From NCBI RefSeq assembly GCF_017873415.1, contig NZ_JAGGKD010000004.1, positions 62,001 through 126,000 on the forward strand: a DNA stretch of 64,000 nucleotides. Direction: 5' to 3'. The notes beneath the pieces were generated by a model, which saw only the letters and a program-made list of their open reading frames with translations, ran no database searches and was not told the DNA's origin. This DNA is from Methanolobus bombayensis. Its GTDB lineage: Archaea; Halobacteriota; Methanosarcinia; Methanosarcinales; Methanosarcinaceae. Shown piece after piece: positions 53,953-62,144 of the stretch (position 1 is the first letter of the stretch; each line of letters starts with the position of its first letter). A program made the position numbers and the translations under genes.

Positions 53953-53995
53953 CCGTATATTACAGCAAGATTCCCATGAAACCATGATTTCATGG
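53953..53995 (+). promoter_or_regulatory. Promoter and inverted-repeat operator of sufC
   Basis: A TATA-like CCGTATATTAC at about 53953-53963 is followed by the perfect inverted repeat CCATGAAA (53974-53981) and TTTCATGG (53988-53995) with a 6-nt spacer. The repeat covers the expected transcription start (~53983), so a repressor could block initiation there. A hairpin in the RNA is the other possibility. AAAGGAGG (54010-54017) is the ribosome-binding site. Confidence 0.5.
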
Positions 53996-54024
53996 ACATA
54001 TAATATCAAAAAGGAGGCCATATT

Positions 54025-54771
54025 ATGCTGGAGATCAATAACCTAACAGTTGAAATCGGCGGCCGAAGAATATTGAAAGGCGTTGACCTTGATGTAGAAG
54101 CCGGTTATACTAACGTTCTTTTCGGGCCAAACGGAGCAGGTAAATCCGCATTACTCATGACACTGATGGGATTTAGCGGCTATAATGTAGTAGAAGGAGA
54201 AATAATCTTCAAAGGTGAAGATATCACAAATATGTCGGTCTATGAAAGGGCGCAGATGGGCATAGGTATTATGACTCAAAGGCCTCCGAACATGAACGGT
54301 GTCAAACTTCACGATCTTTTAAATGTAATTTCTAAAGATATCAAAGACGCAGAAGAGCTTGCAGAAACCCTTGATATGGTAAGGTTCTTTGAAAGGGATG
54401 TTAATGTAGGTTTTTCCGGTGGAGAGATCAAGAGATCAGAACTTTTACAGCTTTCAGCGCAGAATCCGGATTTCATTCTTCTTGATGAACCTGAATCCGG
54501 AGTTGATCTTGTAAGTATTGAACAGCTTGGAAATACTATAAAACATCTTTTGCAGAAAGATTGCAAGTGTGCAGGTGACAGGTGTAAACATGGAAAGTCT
54601 GCACTGGTGATCACACATACAGGGCAGGTACTTGACTATATAGAGGCTGACAGAGGGTATATCCTGTGTAATGGTACGGTTATGTGCTCAGGAAACCCAC
54701 GTGAAATGCTGACTGAGATTAAGGAACAGGGATATGAGGAGTGTATCAAATGCAAGCTGATGAAGATATGA
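54025..54771 (+). CDS. sufC: Fe-S cluster assembly ATPase SufC (minimal SUF/SMS type)
   Basis: A 248-residue ABC-type ATPase. Walker A GPNGAGKS is at 34-41, the signature FSGGEIKRSE at ~131-140 and Walker B FILLDEPESG. The C-terminal part contains a cysteine-rich insert (CKCAGDRCKHGKS) not usual in bacterial SufC, and the protein ends CIKCKLMKI. It is followed by sufB, whose start lies inside this gene. Two-gene SufC-SufB sets are the standard form in methanogens. Confidence 0.92.
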   Translation: MLEINNLTVEIGGRRILKGVDLDVEAGYTNVLFGPNGAGKSALLMTLMGFSGYNVVEGEIIFKGEDITNMSVYERAQMGIGIMTQRPPNMNGVKLHDLLNVISKDIKDAEELAETLDMVRFFERDVNVGFSGGEIKRSELLQLSAQNPDFILLDEPESGVDLVSIEQLGNTIKHLLQKDCKCAGDRCKHGKSALVITHTGQVLDYIEADRGYILCNGTVMCSGNPREMLTEIKEQGYEECIKCKLMKI

Positions 54772-55973
54772 GAAAGAAGGCAGAAGCAGCTCTTAAGAAG
54801 AATGCCTCATATGGTGAGGATTTCGATCTTAACGAGTATGGACTTGCATCTGAGGAAGCAGAGCAGGCTGATGATCTTGAAGAACTCAGTGAAGAAGATC
54901 AGAGAACTCTCCTGAATGTAGGATTCACTCCATCTGAAGATAACAGGGCTGGCAGTTTCCTTATGTTGAATAACGCTGTTACACATTCATCACTACGTGA
55001 TCAGGATGTCGTGGAACTTATGTCCCTTCGAGATGCAATGAAGGTTCATGAATGGGTTAAAGATTATTCCTGGAAACTTGTCGAACCCGATAAAGACAAA
55101 TATACTGCAATGAGCTACCTGCAGGATGCAAACGGATATTTCATCAGGGCACCTGCCGGCAAGAAATCAAAGATGCCTGTCCAGACATGTTTGCTCATTG
55201 GTTCAAAGCAGGTTTCCCAGACTGTTCATAATATTGTAATTGTTGAAGAAGGAGCAGAACTTGATGTTATTACAGGTTGTTCTACAAAGCATGGTGTTGA
55301 CAAGGGCCTTCACCTCGGTATTTCAGAAATGTACGTGAAAAAGGGAGCTACCCTTAATTTCACAATGATACATAACTGGGGTGAGGAAATAGGTGTCAGG
55401 CCAAGGACTGTTGTCCATGTTGAAGAAGGCGGTTCATACATAAGCAATTATGTGACTCTGAAACCTGTGAAATCAGTTCAATCTTATCCTACTGTCATCC
55501 TTGAGGGAAAGGGTGCATTTGCAAGGCTTAACACAATTGCTGTTGCACATCCTGGCTCAGAGCTTGATCTTGGAAGCAAGGTGATCTTTAATGCCGAGGA
55601 TACTAAGGCAGAGCTCATATCAAGAACAATTACAACTGGTGGAGATGCAATTGCCCGCGGTGAAATGATCGGTAACGCAGATAATGCAAAAGGACACCTT
55701 GAATGCCATGGACTTGTGCTTGGTGGTGGAATGCAGAGAGCTATTCCTATACTTGAAGCAAATGTTGAGGATATTGAACTGTCACATGAGGCTGCCGTGG
55801 GAAGAATTGCACGTGAGCAGATCGAATACCTGATGGCAAGAGGTCTTACTGAAGAAGATGCAGTAGGTATGATCGTAAGAGGTTTCCTGGATGTTGGCAT
55901 TCAGGGAATACCGGATGAACTTAAAGCTGATATAGATGCCACAATAGCAAAGATTGGAGAAAATGCAATCTGA
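54750..55973 (+). CDS. sufB: Fe-S cluster scaffold SufB (minimal SUF/SMS type)
   Basis: About 407 residues with the right-handed beta-helix SufB/SufD core (VHNIVIVEEGAELDVITGC, LHLGISEMYVKKGATLNF, GGDAIARGEMIGNADNAKGH). The C-terminal helical SufBD domain carries the conserved Glu/His near LSHEAAVGRIAREQIEYLMARGL, cut here in mind to two pieces: LSHEAAVGRIAR and EQIEYLMARGL. The short N-terminus lacks the long bacterial extension. GAGGAG (about 54735-54740) favours ATG 54750 over GTG 54741. Overlaps sufC by 22 bp. Confidence 0.92.
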   Translation: MQADEDMRKKAEAALKKNASYGEDFDLNEYGLASEEAEQADDLEELSEEDQRTLLNVGFTPSEDNRAGSFLMLNNAVTHSSLRDQDVVELMSLRDAMKVHEWVKDYSWKLVEPDKDKYTAMSYLQDANGYFIRAPAGKKSKMPVQTCLLIGSKQVSQTVHNIVIVEEGAELDVITGCSTKHGVDKGLHLGISEMYVKKGATLNFTMIHNWGEEIGVRPRTVVHVEEGGSYISNYVTLKPVKSVQSYPTVILEGKGAFARLNTIAVAHPGSELDLGSKVIFNAEDTKAELISRTITTGGDAIARGEMIGNADNAKGHLECHGLVLGGGMQRAIPILEANVEDIELSHEAAVGRIAREQIEYLMARGLTEEDAVGMIVRGFLDVGIQGIPDELKADIDATIAKIGENAI

Positions 55974-56015
55974 GCAATTTCTATTTTAAAATAATAACTT
56001 ATCTGAGGAGAATGA

Positions 56016-56882
56016 ATGGAACAAAAATATGTGAAAATAATTGGTTTGTTTCTGGCTTTTATAATGGTAATGTCAATATTACCATTATTCTTCAGTGGTA
56101 ATGGAGATAATTCTAACACTGGAGAAGATACAACAACAGATGCACAGGACGCCCCTGGTTTTGAAGTTATTGACGGTACTCATTTTAGTGCTGAAATAGA
56201 TTCCATTTCAGATGGACTTACAGTTACTCCTGAAGGCGTGACAAATGCGGCTTATGTAGATTATGCGCGAATATACAATACACCGCTTCAGGTATTTGCA
56301 CCAAATATTACTGATCTGTATTCGGTATACAATACATTGATCGTTAAGAGGTATTCAGCTTCAAATAATGATGGCTTTGCTTTTGAGGCACATTTACTCA
56401 ACCCGGAAGTTATCAACTTTGAATATATGGTAGCAGACACTTATAATGGTTATCAGATGCTTTCCAGAGGCGGAGAACTTTATAATGTTATTGGAACCCC
56501 AACTCTTCTTGGTACTTCAAGCAGTCTTGAAAAAGTAATTGATGTTTCTTCAGGAACAGCAAATGTCTCTACTGAATATTCGGAAATACTCTCTTATGTC
56601 GAACCAGGTGCAGAATATCAGATGTTGAGTTCTGAGGACATGATTGCTGATCAGCACTATCTAGAATTCAGGAACATGGGCGATGGTAACTATTCCAGGA
56701 CTGAGGTCTTCCTTAATCCGCTTGACACTACACTTGATACAATATCCATTCTTGCAGACAACAGTTCTGACAGGAACCTCATGTACAATGTTGATATCAG
56801 GGATGAAGGAAGAATAGCAAAGGTTGTTATTACAGCCAATACTTCCAATTTCTATAACCTCGCAATGGAAAAGTATTATTGA
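56016..56882 (+). CDS. Membrane-anchored extracellular protein, unknown
   Basis: 288 residues. An N-terminal membrane helix (IGLFLAFIMVMSILPLFF) is followed by a short Asp/Thr linker and a ~240-residue extracellular alpha/beta domain with N-glycosylation sequons. No cysteines or catalytic motifs are obvious. GAGGAGAATG supports the ATG. It lies 42 bp after sufB, so it may be in the same transcript. No family recognised. Confidence 0.65.
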   Translation: MEQKYVKIIGLFLAFIMVMSILPLFFSGNGDNSNTGEDTTTDAQDAPGFEVIDGTHFSAEIDSISDGLTVTPEGVTNAAYVDYARIYNTPLQVFAPNITDLYSVYNTLIVKRYSASNNDGFAFEAHLLNPEVINFEYMVADTYNGYQMLSRGGELYNVIGTPTLLGTSSSLEKVIDVSSGTANVSTEYSEILSYVEPGAEYQMLSSEDMIADQHYLEFRNMGDGNYSRTEVFLNPLDTTLDTISILADNSSDRNLMYNVDIRDEGRIAKVVITANTSNFYNLAMEKYY

Positions 56883-57185
56883 ATCATTAAGCAAACTAAG
56901 GTCGGTAAAGATATGTGGTATCTTTCTGATCTCATCTTTTCTTTTTTCCTGCCACAAGGTTTATACCTGAACAGGTTATTTTATGACTCCAATTGCGCAT
57001 TCTATAAAATAACTATATAACTGAATGCAGTAATTCACAGCCATTACTTTGGCATTTAACTTTGTGTCAGTTAATTTATTGAAAACATTGTTACAATTGT
57101 AATTGGCCAAATTAGCCGGTTTCCGGCACCCAATGAATGATGAAAAACCATGAGTATACAACATGGTTTCGAAGGAGAAAATAAT
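56883..57185. other. Intergenic region with promoter of the ribosomal-protein cluster
   Basis: About 300 bp. T-rich DNA (TCATCTTTTCTTTTTTCC) around 56935-56950 could end the preceding transcript. A TATA-like ACTATATAAC at 57012-57021 would start the L7Ae transcript near 57045, with a leader of about 140 nt. GAAGGAG (57170-57176) is the L7Ae ribosome-binding site. No RNA gene seen. Confidence 0.45.
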
Positions 57186-57542
57186 ATGGCAGCAAAATTT
57201 GACGTTCCAGAAGAACTCGCTAACAAAGCACTTGAGAGTGTAGAACTTGCAAGAGACACAGGCAAATTAAAGAAAGGAATCAATGAAGTGACAAAAGCTA
57301 TTGAGAGAGGCACCACAAAGCTTGCAGTAATTGCAGAGGATGTCGATCCTGCTGAAGTCATCGCACACATTGCACCTCTCTGTGAAGAGAAGAATGCAGC
57401 ATACATCTATGTAAAAGAGCAGAAAGAGCTTGGTGCAGCCTGTGGAATTGGTGTTGCTTGCTCTGCAGTCGCTATAGTCGATGCAGGCAAGGGCGGAGAA
57501 CTTGTTGACGACATTGCACAGAAAGTAAGTGCACTTAAATAA
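57186..57542 (+). CDS. rpl7ae: Ribosomal protein L7Ae
   Basis: 118 residues. L7Ae/L30e fold with [21 protein letters not shown] split as [12 protein letters not shown] and [13 protein letters not shown], and [20 protein letters not shown]. It binds kink-turn RNA in the 50S subunit, box C/D and H/ACA sRNPs and RNase P. The frame opens at 57150, but GAAGGAG precedes the ATG 57186. First gene of the rpl7ae-rps28e-rpl24e-ndk cluster conserved in many archaea. Confidence 0.96.
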   Translation: MAAKFDVPEELANKALESVELARDTGKLKKGINEVTKAIERGTTKLAVIAEDVDPAEVIAHIAPLCEEKNAAYIYVKEQKELGAACGIGVACSAVAIVDAGKGGELVDDIAQKVSALK

Positions 57543-57564
57543 TCCTGATACGTGAGGTATCGCT

Positions 57565-57780
57565 ATGGCAGATGAAGATACAGGCTATGCGGCTGAAGTC
57601 ATCGATGTTATCGGTAACACCGGTATGCATGGTGAAGCCAGCCAGATACAGTGCCGCGTGCTTGAAGGGCGCGATAAAGGCCGTATAATCACCCGTAATT
57701 GTGTTGGTCCTGTAAGGATCGGTGACATTCTTATGTTGATCGAGACTTCCAGAGAAGCCAAGAAACTGACTACCAGATGA
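57565..57780 (+). CDS. rps28e: Ribosomal protein S28e
   Basis: 71 residues with an OB-like fold: [32 protein letters not shown] and the ending [10 protein letters not shown]. 22 bp after L7Ae, with GTGAGGT upstream. Small-subunit head protein. Confidence 0.95.
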   Translation: MADEDTGYAAEVIDVIGNTGMHGEASQIQCRVLEGRDKGRIITRNCVGPVRIGDILMLIETSREAKKLTTR

Positions 57781-57791
57781 GGTGACTTGAA

Positions 57792-57980
57792 ATGGAACAG
57801 AGAAAATGTTCATTTTGCGGTGAATTCCTTGAACCGGGAACGGGTAAGCTTTTCGTAAAAAAGGATGGTTCTACATACTATTTCTGTTCATCCAAATGCG
57901 AAAACAACTTCAACCTTGGAAGATTACCAAGGCGTACCGTCTGGACCGAGCAGGGAAGAGTTTACTTGAAGAAGGCATAA
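57792..57980 (+). CDS. rpl24e: Ribosomal protein L24e
   Basis: 62 residues with the zinc motif [13 protein letters not shown] ... CSSKCENNF (four cysteines) and the conserved [19 protein letters not shown] precedes the ATG. 11 bp after S28e. Confidence 0.95.
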   Translation: MEQRKCSFCGEFLEPGTGKLFVKKDGSTYYFCSSKCENNFNLGRLPRRTVWTEQGRVYLKKA

Positions 57981-57993
57981 TCGGGTGTTCTAA

Positions 57994-58443
57994 ATGGAAC
58001 AGACTTATATTATGATAAAGCCCGACGCAGTGCAGCGCGGACTTATGGGTGAGGTTATCTCAAGAATAGAGAAGCGTGGTCTTAAGATCGCAGCCATGAG
58101 GCTCGGTGTCATGAGTGAAGAGAATGCAAAAGAACACTACAAGGAACATGTCGAAAGACCTTTCTTTGCTTCACTTATTGAATATGTGACATCTGGTCCA
58201 TCCGTTTCTATGGTTGTTGAAGGAAAGAACTCTATTGCTATCATGCGTGCAGTAAATGGTGCAACAAACCCTGTTGACGCACTCCCAGGAACAATCAGGG
58301 GAGACTTAGCAGTGGAAACAGGCAGAAACGTTGTCCATGCATCAGATTCAGCAGAATCCGCACAGCGTGAGATTGCTATCCACTTCGATGATCCTGAGAT
58401 AGTTAATTATACAAAGATCGATGAGGTCTGCCTTTACGAGTAA
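57994..58443 (+). CDS. ndk: Nucleoside diphosphate kinase
   Basis: 149 residues. The enzyme balances NTP pools through a phospho-histidine, H115 in NVVHASDS. TYIMIKPDAVQRGLMGE, ERPFFASLIEY and PGTIRGDL are the conserved segments. It lies 13 bp after L24e, in the typical archaeal order. Confidence 0.96.
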   Translation: MEQTYIMIKPDAVQRGLMGEVISRIEKRGLKIAAMRLGVMSEENAKEHYKEHVERPFFASLIEYVTSGPSVSMVVEGKNSIAIMRAVNGATNPVDALPGTIRGDLAVETGRNVVHASDSAESAQREIAIHFDDPEIVNYTKIDEVCLYE

Positions 58444-58445
58444 AT

Positions 58446-58499
58446 AGTAAAGTTCCGGGATATTTGCACAACGCCAAATATCCTAAATTATCCTTTACT
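58446..58499 (+). terminator. Nested inverted repeat between ndk and aIF5B
   Basis: A perfect 9-bp stem, GGATATTTG (58458-58466) and CAAATATCC (58475-58483), with an 8-nt loop. An outer 7-bp pair AGTAAAG (58446-58452) with CTTTACT (58493-58499) surrounds it. Only moderately T-rich DNA follows, so it may be a terminator for the ndk operon or a structured leader of infB. Confidence 0.5.
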
Positions 58500-58544
58500 T
58501 TAATTTCTCTCAACTATCAGTATAATCTTTGAAGGGGTTTACAC

Positions 58545-60320
58545 ATGGCTGTAAATGAAAATCTACGTACGCCAATTGTTTCTGTAATGGGACATGTTGA
58601 CCACGGTAAGACTACTTTACTTGACAGGATAAGGGGAAGTGCCGTTGCCGATGGGGAAGCAGGTGCCATTACCCAGCACATAGGTGCAACTGAGGTTCCC
58701 ATAGAGAACATTGTGAACAAATGTGGAGATCCTTCACTAAAAGACAAGTTCATCGTGCCGGGACTTTTGTTTATTGACACACCCGGACATCATGCATTCA
58801 CTTCCCTTAGAAGCAGGGGCGGTGCACTTGCAGATCTCGCTATTGTTATTGTTGATATTAATGAAGGATTTATGCCCCAGACAATTGAGAGTCTCCAGAT
58901 TCTCAAGAGATTCAAGACTCCTTTTGTTGTTGTTGCAAACAAGATCGACAGGATCCATGGATGGGAACCCAATAAGGGCTCTCCATTCCTTGCTACATAT
59001 AACAAGCAGAGTGAAAGTGTAAAGTCCGATCTTGATAACAAGTTCTATGAGGTTGTCGGTGAACTTTACAACATTGGTTTTAACTCTGAAAGATATGACA
59101 GGGTAAATGATTTCCAGCGTAATATCGGTATTATTCCAATAAGTGCAGCAACAGGTGAAGGTATCGCTGATGTGCTTATGATTCTTCTGGGGCTTGCCCA
59201 GAGATTCCTTGAAGGCAACCTGCACTATGATGCAAATGCACCTGGAATCGGTACTGTCCTTGAGGTTAAGGAAGAAAAAGGTCTTGGAACCACAATTGAC
59301 ACAATCCTTTATGACGGTACTATCAAAAAAGGTGACACAATTGTTGTGGGAAGTCTTGGAGACCCAATCCAGACAAAGATCAGGGCATTGCTAAAACCAC
59401 GCCCTCTTTCTGAGATTAAAGCCGAGGAAAAATTCCAGCAGGTGAACGAAGCCACTGCTGCAATTGGTATTAAGATATCAGCTCCCAATCTGGAAGGTGC
59501 ACTTGCAGGTTCTCCTGTAAGGGTTGTAAATCCTGAGACAATTGACGCTGTCACAGAAGAGATCAAAAATGAGATAGAGGATGTTCAGATAGATACCGAT
59601 ACAGTTGGTATTACAATAAAAGCTGATACAATCGGTTCTCTTGAAGCTCTTGTAAATGAACTCCAGAAAGAAGAGATACCTATTAGAAAGGCGGATGTTG
59701 GTGATATCAGTAACAGGGATATCGTTGAAGTTTCAGCTATTGAGGATCCCTTCTTTTCTGTCATAGTAGGCTTTAGTGTGAAAGTCCTTCCGGATGCAAA
59801 GGAAAAAGTCCAGTCCACAGAAGTAAAACTTTTCATGAACAACGTGATATATCGTTTGATCGATGATTATAAGGACTGGGTAAAGAAGCAGAAAGAGCTT
59901 TCAGAGAAAGAGATATCCGATACCATAACCAAACCCGGAAGATTCCAGATTATGCCAGACTGTATTTTCCGCCAGAGCAAACCAGCTGTAGTAGGCGTGA
60001 AAATAATTGGTGGTGTGGTCAGAACCGGTGTTGACATTACTACTACCGAAGGTGAGGTTGTAGGTAAGGTCAAAGGTCTTCAGATGCGCGGAGAAAATAT
60101 TTCTAAGGCAAATGTAGGCATGGAAGTTGCAATGGCCATTGAAGGTCCTACAGTTGGAAGGCAAATTAAAGAAGAGGATATACTCTTTGTGAATATTCCC
60201 GAAAGGGATGCAAAGAAAATGGAACATGAAATTTACGACACAATGACGGCAGATGAATTAGAAACACTGGATGCATTCCTTGCAATGAAAAGAAAGGGTA
60301 ATGCTTTCTGGGCAAAGTAA
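58545..60320 (+). CDS. infB: Translation initiation factor aIF5B
   Basis: A 591-residue GTPase that joins ribosomal subunits. G1 GHVDHGKT is at 16-23, G3 DTPGH at ~78 and G4 NKID at ~131. Domain II, domain III and the C-terminal domain IV follow. There is no N-terminal extension and no intein at the G-motif sites where some archaea have one. GAAGGGG precedes the ATG. Confidence 0.96.
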   Translation: MAVNENLRTPIVSVMGHVDHGKTTLLDRIRGSAVADGEAGAITQHIGATEVPIENIVNKCGDPSLKDKFIVPGLLFIDTPGHHAFTSLRSRGGALADLAIVIVDINEGFMPQTIESLQILKRFKTPFVVVANKIDRIHGWEPNKGSPFLATYNKQSESVKSDLDNKFYEVVGELYNIGFNSERYDRVNDFQRNIGIIPISAATGEGIADVLMILLGLAQRFLEGNLHYDANAPGIGTVLEVKEEKGLGTTIDTILYDGTIKKGDTIVVGSLGDPIQTKIRALLKPRPLSEIKAEEKFQQVNEATAAIGIKISAPNLEGALAGSPVRVVNPETIDAVTEEIKNEIEDVQIDTDTVGITIKADTIGSLEALVNELQKEEIPIRKADVGDISNRDIVEVSAIEDPFFSVIVGFSVKVLPDAKEKVQSTEVKLFMNNVIYRLIDDYKDWVKKQKELSEKEISDTITKPGRFQIMPDCIFRQSKPAVVGVKIIGGVVRTGVDITTTEGEVVGKVKGLQMRGENISKANVGMEVAMAIEGPTVGRQIKEEDILFVNIPERDAKKMEHEIYDTMTADELETLDAFLAMKRKGNAFWAK

Positions 60321-60387
60321 AAGGATGCATGATTCATTAGACAAATCACAACAAAAAGGAACAATAAAACAATAAGGAGGAAAATAT

Positions 60388-60810
60388 ATGGCAGATTTCA
60401 AAGTAGTGGTCGCAGACCCTAAGACAAAATCATACCAGTTCGATGTTACTGGCGCTGAAGCTAACAAGTTCATGGGAAAATCAATCGGAGAAACCGTTGA
60501 TGGAGTAGCTGTTGGTTTACCAGGCTACACACTGAAGATAACCGGCGGAAGCGACAAGAGTGGAATGGTCATGAGACCAGACCTTCCAGGACCAAGGAGG
60601 CAGAAGGTCCTTGTTGCAAACGGAACAGGATATTCACCTGTAGCAAAGGGTGTACGCCGCAGAAAAATGATGCGCGGAAAGGAAGTTGCACCTGACATCG
60701 TTCAGATAAACACTGTTGTTGCAGAATATGGCAGTGATGCTATAGAAAAGATCCTTGGCGGCGATGAAGAGCCAGCCGGGGATGAAGCAACAGAAGTAGC
60801 AGAAGAGTGA
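60388..60810 (+). CDS. rps6e: Ribosomal protein S6e
   Basis: 140 residues. The core ends near KKMMRG-like [19 protein letters not shown], preceded by [20 protein letters not shown]. The acidic tail ([17 protein letters not shown]) is typical of archaeal S6e. AAGGAGGAAA is a strong Shine-Dalgarno. The stop codon lies in a terminator hairpin shared with the convergent gene. Confidence 0.95.
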   Translation: MADFKVVVADPKTKSYQFDVTGAEANKFMGKSIGETVDGVAVGLPGYTLKITGGSDKSGMVMRPDLPGPRRQKVLVANGTGYSPVAKGVRRRKMMRGKEVAPDIVQINTVVAEYGSDAIEKILGGDEEPAGDEATEVAEE

Positions 60811-60838
60811 GTTACTCACTCTCTGATATCTTTTTTTA
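60804..60838. terminator. Terminator overlapping the rps6e stop, shared with the convergent gene
   Basis: AGAGTGA (60804-60810) and TCACTCT (60816-60822) form a 7-bp stem around GTTAC, followed by T-rich DNA with a T7 run at 60831-60837. The rps6e TGA is in the left arm. The stop codon of the minus-strand gene begins at 60838, inside the T-run. Confidence 0.6.
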
Positions 60839-62104
60839 TTTATTTTTTAATCCTGTATACCGGGATTTTCCAAAACCTACGTCTATTATCTTGTTTTCAG
60901 CTACCATTGATGCAAGGAATTTCTTTGCACCATCTGAGTTAAGTCCCGTGATTTGAACAACATCAGATTCGTTGAAAGGTTCATCCTGCAGGACAAGTTC
61001 TTCTATTTGTTCTTCAAGGTAAACATAATCCTTCTGGTTATGCCAGATCTTCAATATGTCTGCATTTTTCAAACCCGTATTGTATGTTATTTCCTCTGTT
61101 TCCAGTTCACAAAGATAAATAACCAGACGTGGATGGACATAGTTTTTTGCCCATTCTTTTATATCGCTGTTCCATTTTATATTTAAAATGCAAAGACTCT
61201 TATATTGCCCTGCAGGAGCTGAATTTGCTTTATTCTGGACAAATTGCATAATGGCTCTCAGATCAACAAATGGTTTCCAGAATGTCTCAAATGTTATCAC
61301 AGGAAGCACCATTTTTCGTATTATTGTTCCTGAAATGAATTTATCGGAAATCTCTACTTTCCATTTCTTGTCACCAATGTATTCTCCGTCAAATGAGATT
61401 TCAGGTTTTTGAGTTGAGTATTTATTTTCCAGGATATTCATATAATTATAAATTTTTCCAAGTGTCTCAGTATCAATGTCTTTTTTCGTATTATCCTGAT
61501 TTTGTTCTTCAACAGACTTTTTATGTTCAGGCGCTCTTACCATTGCAGGTGCTGATCTATTTATATCTCCTGTCCTGCCATAAGTTAGACTGATGGTTCC
61601 ATTTTCTGTTTTCTTTGATTCTTTTTTCACCGGTATCTTTTTTTCACCTGACATTACGCGCTCTGCACTACTTACTTCCATTTGTTTTAGTTTAAATTCC
61701 TTCATGATGTCCAGGTCAACTGTGATACGGTTATTGAAACCTTTTTTGAAACTGTCAAGAATGTTTTCAAGCATGAATACGTCTATAGAATCTGAAGATA
61801 TAAGGGATGAAAAAGTCTCTCTTAATGTTGTTGATTCTTCCAGCAACTTATTCTCATGTTGGTAAAACTCATTCAATGTTCCCTTCTTACCGGAAAAAGC
61901 ATCTAGATTTTTGCTTTTCATGTCGGAAAGTAACTGGGATATATCTGTTTTAATATTACGAAGCTGAAAGTTAAGTTCGGTCTCTTTTTTAAGATAGGTT
62001 TTATGGATTAGTTTATCAACAGAATTGTAAATATCATCCAGGTCTTTGATTATTGTTTGCCGGTTAGCTCTTTCAATTTCTTCCGGGTCTTTTAATATTT
62101 CCAT
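60836..62104 (-). CDS. Unknown coiled-coil protein with C-terminal winged helix
   Basis: 422 residues. The N-terminal ~130 residues are strongly charged and helical (IERANRQTIIKDLDDIYNS), probably a coiled coil. A Lys-rich linker and a mixed middle domain (~240-360) follow. The end (NESDVVQITGLNSDGAKKFL, then a beta hairpin) resembles a winged helix. No family recognised. It follows the next gene (in transcription order) by about 40 bp, so it is probably cotranscribed. Confidence 0.65.
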   Translation of the reverse strand: MEILKDPEEIERANRQTIIKDLDDIYNSVDKLIHKTYLKKETELNFQLRNIKTDISQLLSDMKSKNLDAFSGKKGTLNEFYQHENKLLEESTTLRETFSSLISSDSIDVFMLENILDSFKKGFNNRITVDLDIMKEFKLKQMEVSSAERVMSGEKKIPVKKESKKTENGTISLTYGRTGDINRSAPAMVRAPEHKKSVEEQNQDNTKKDIDTETLGKIYNYMNILENKYSTQKPEISFDGEYIGDKKWKVEISDKFISGTIIRKMVLPVITFETFWKPFVDLRAIMQFVQNKANSAPAGQYKSLCILNIKWNSDIKEWAKNYVHPRLVIYLCELETEEITYNTGLKNADILKIWHNQKDYVYLEEQIEELVLQDEPFNESDVVQITGLNSDGAKKFLASMVAENKIIDVGFGKSRYTGLKNK

Positions 62105-62144
62105 CTTAAATCATTCCCGCATTTTATCATTTAATTTCCAATGA

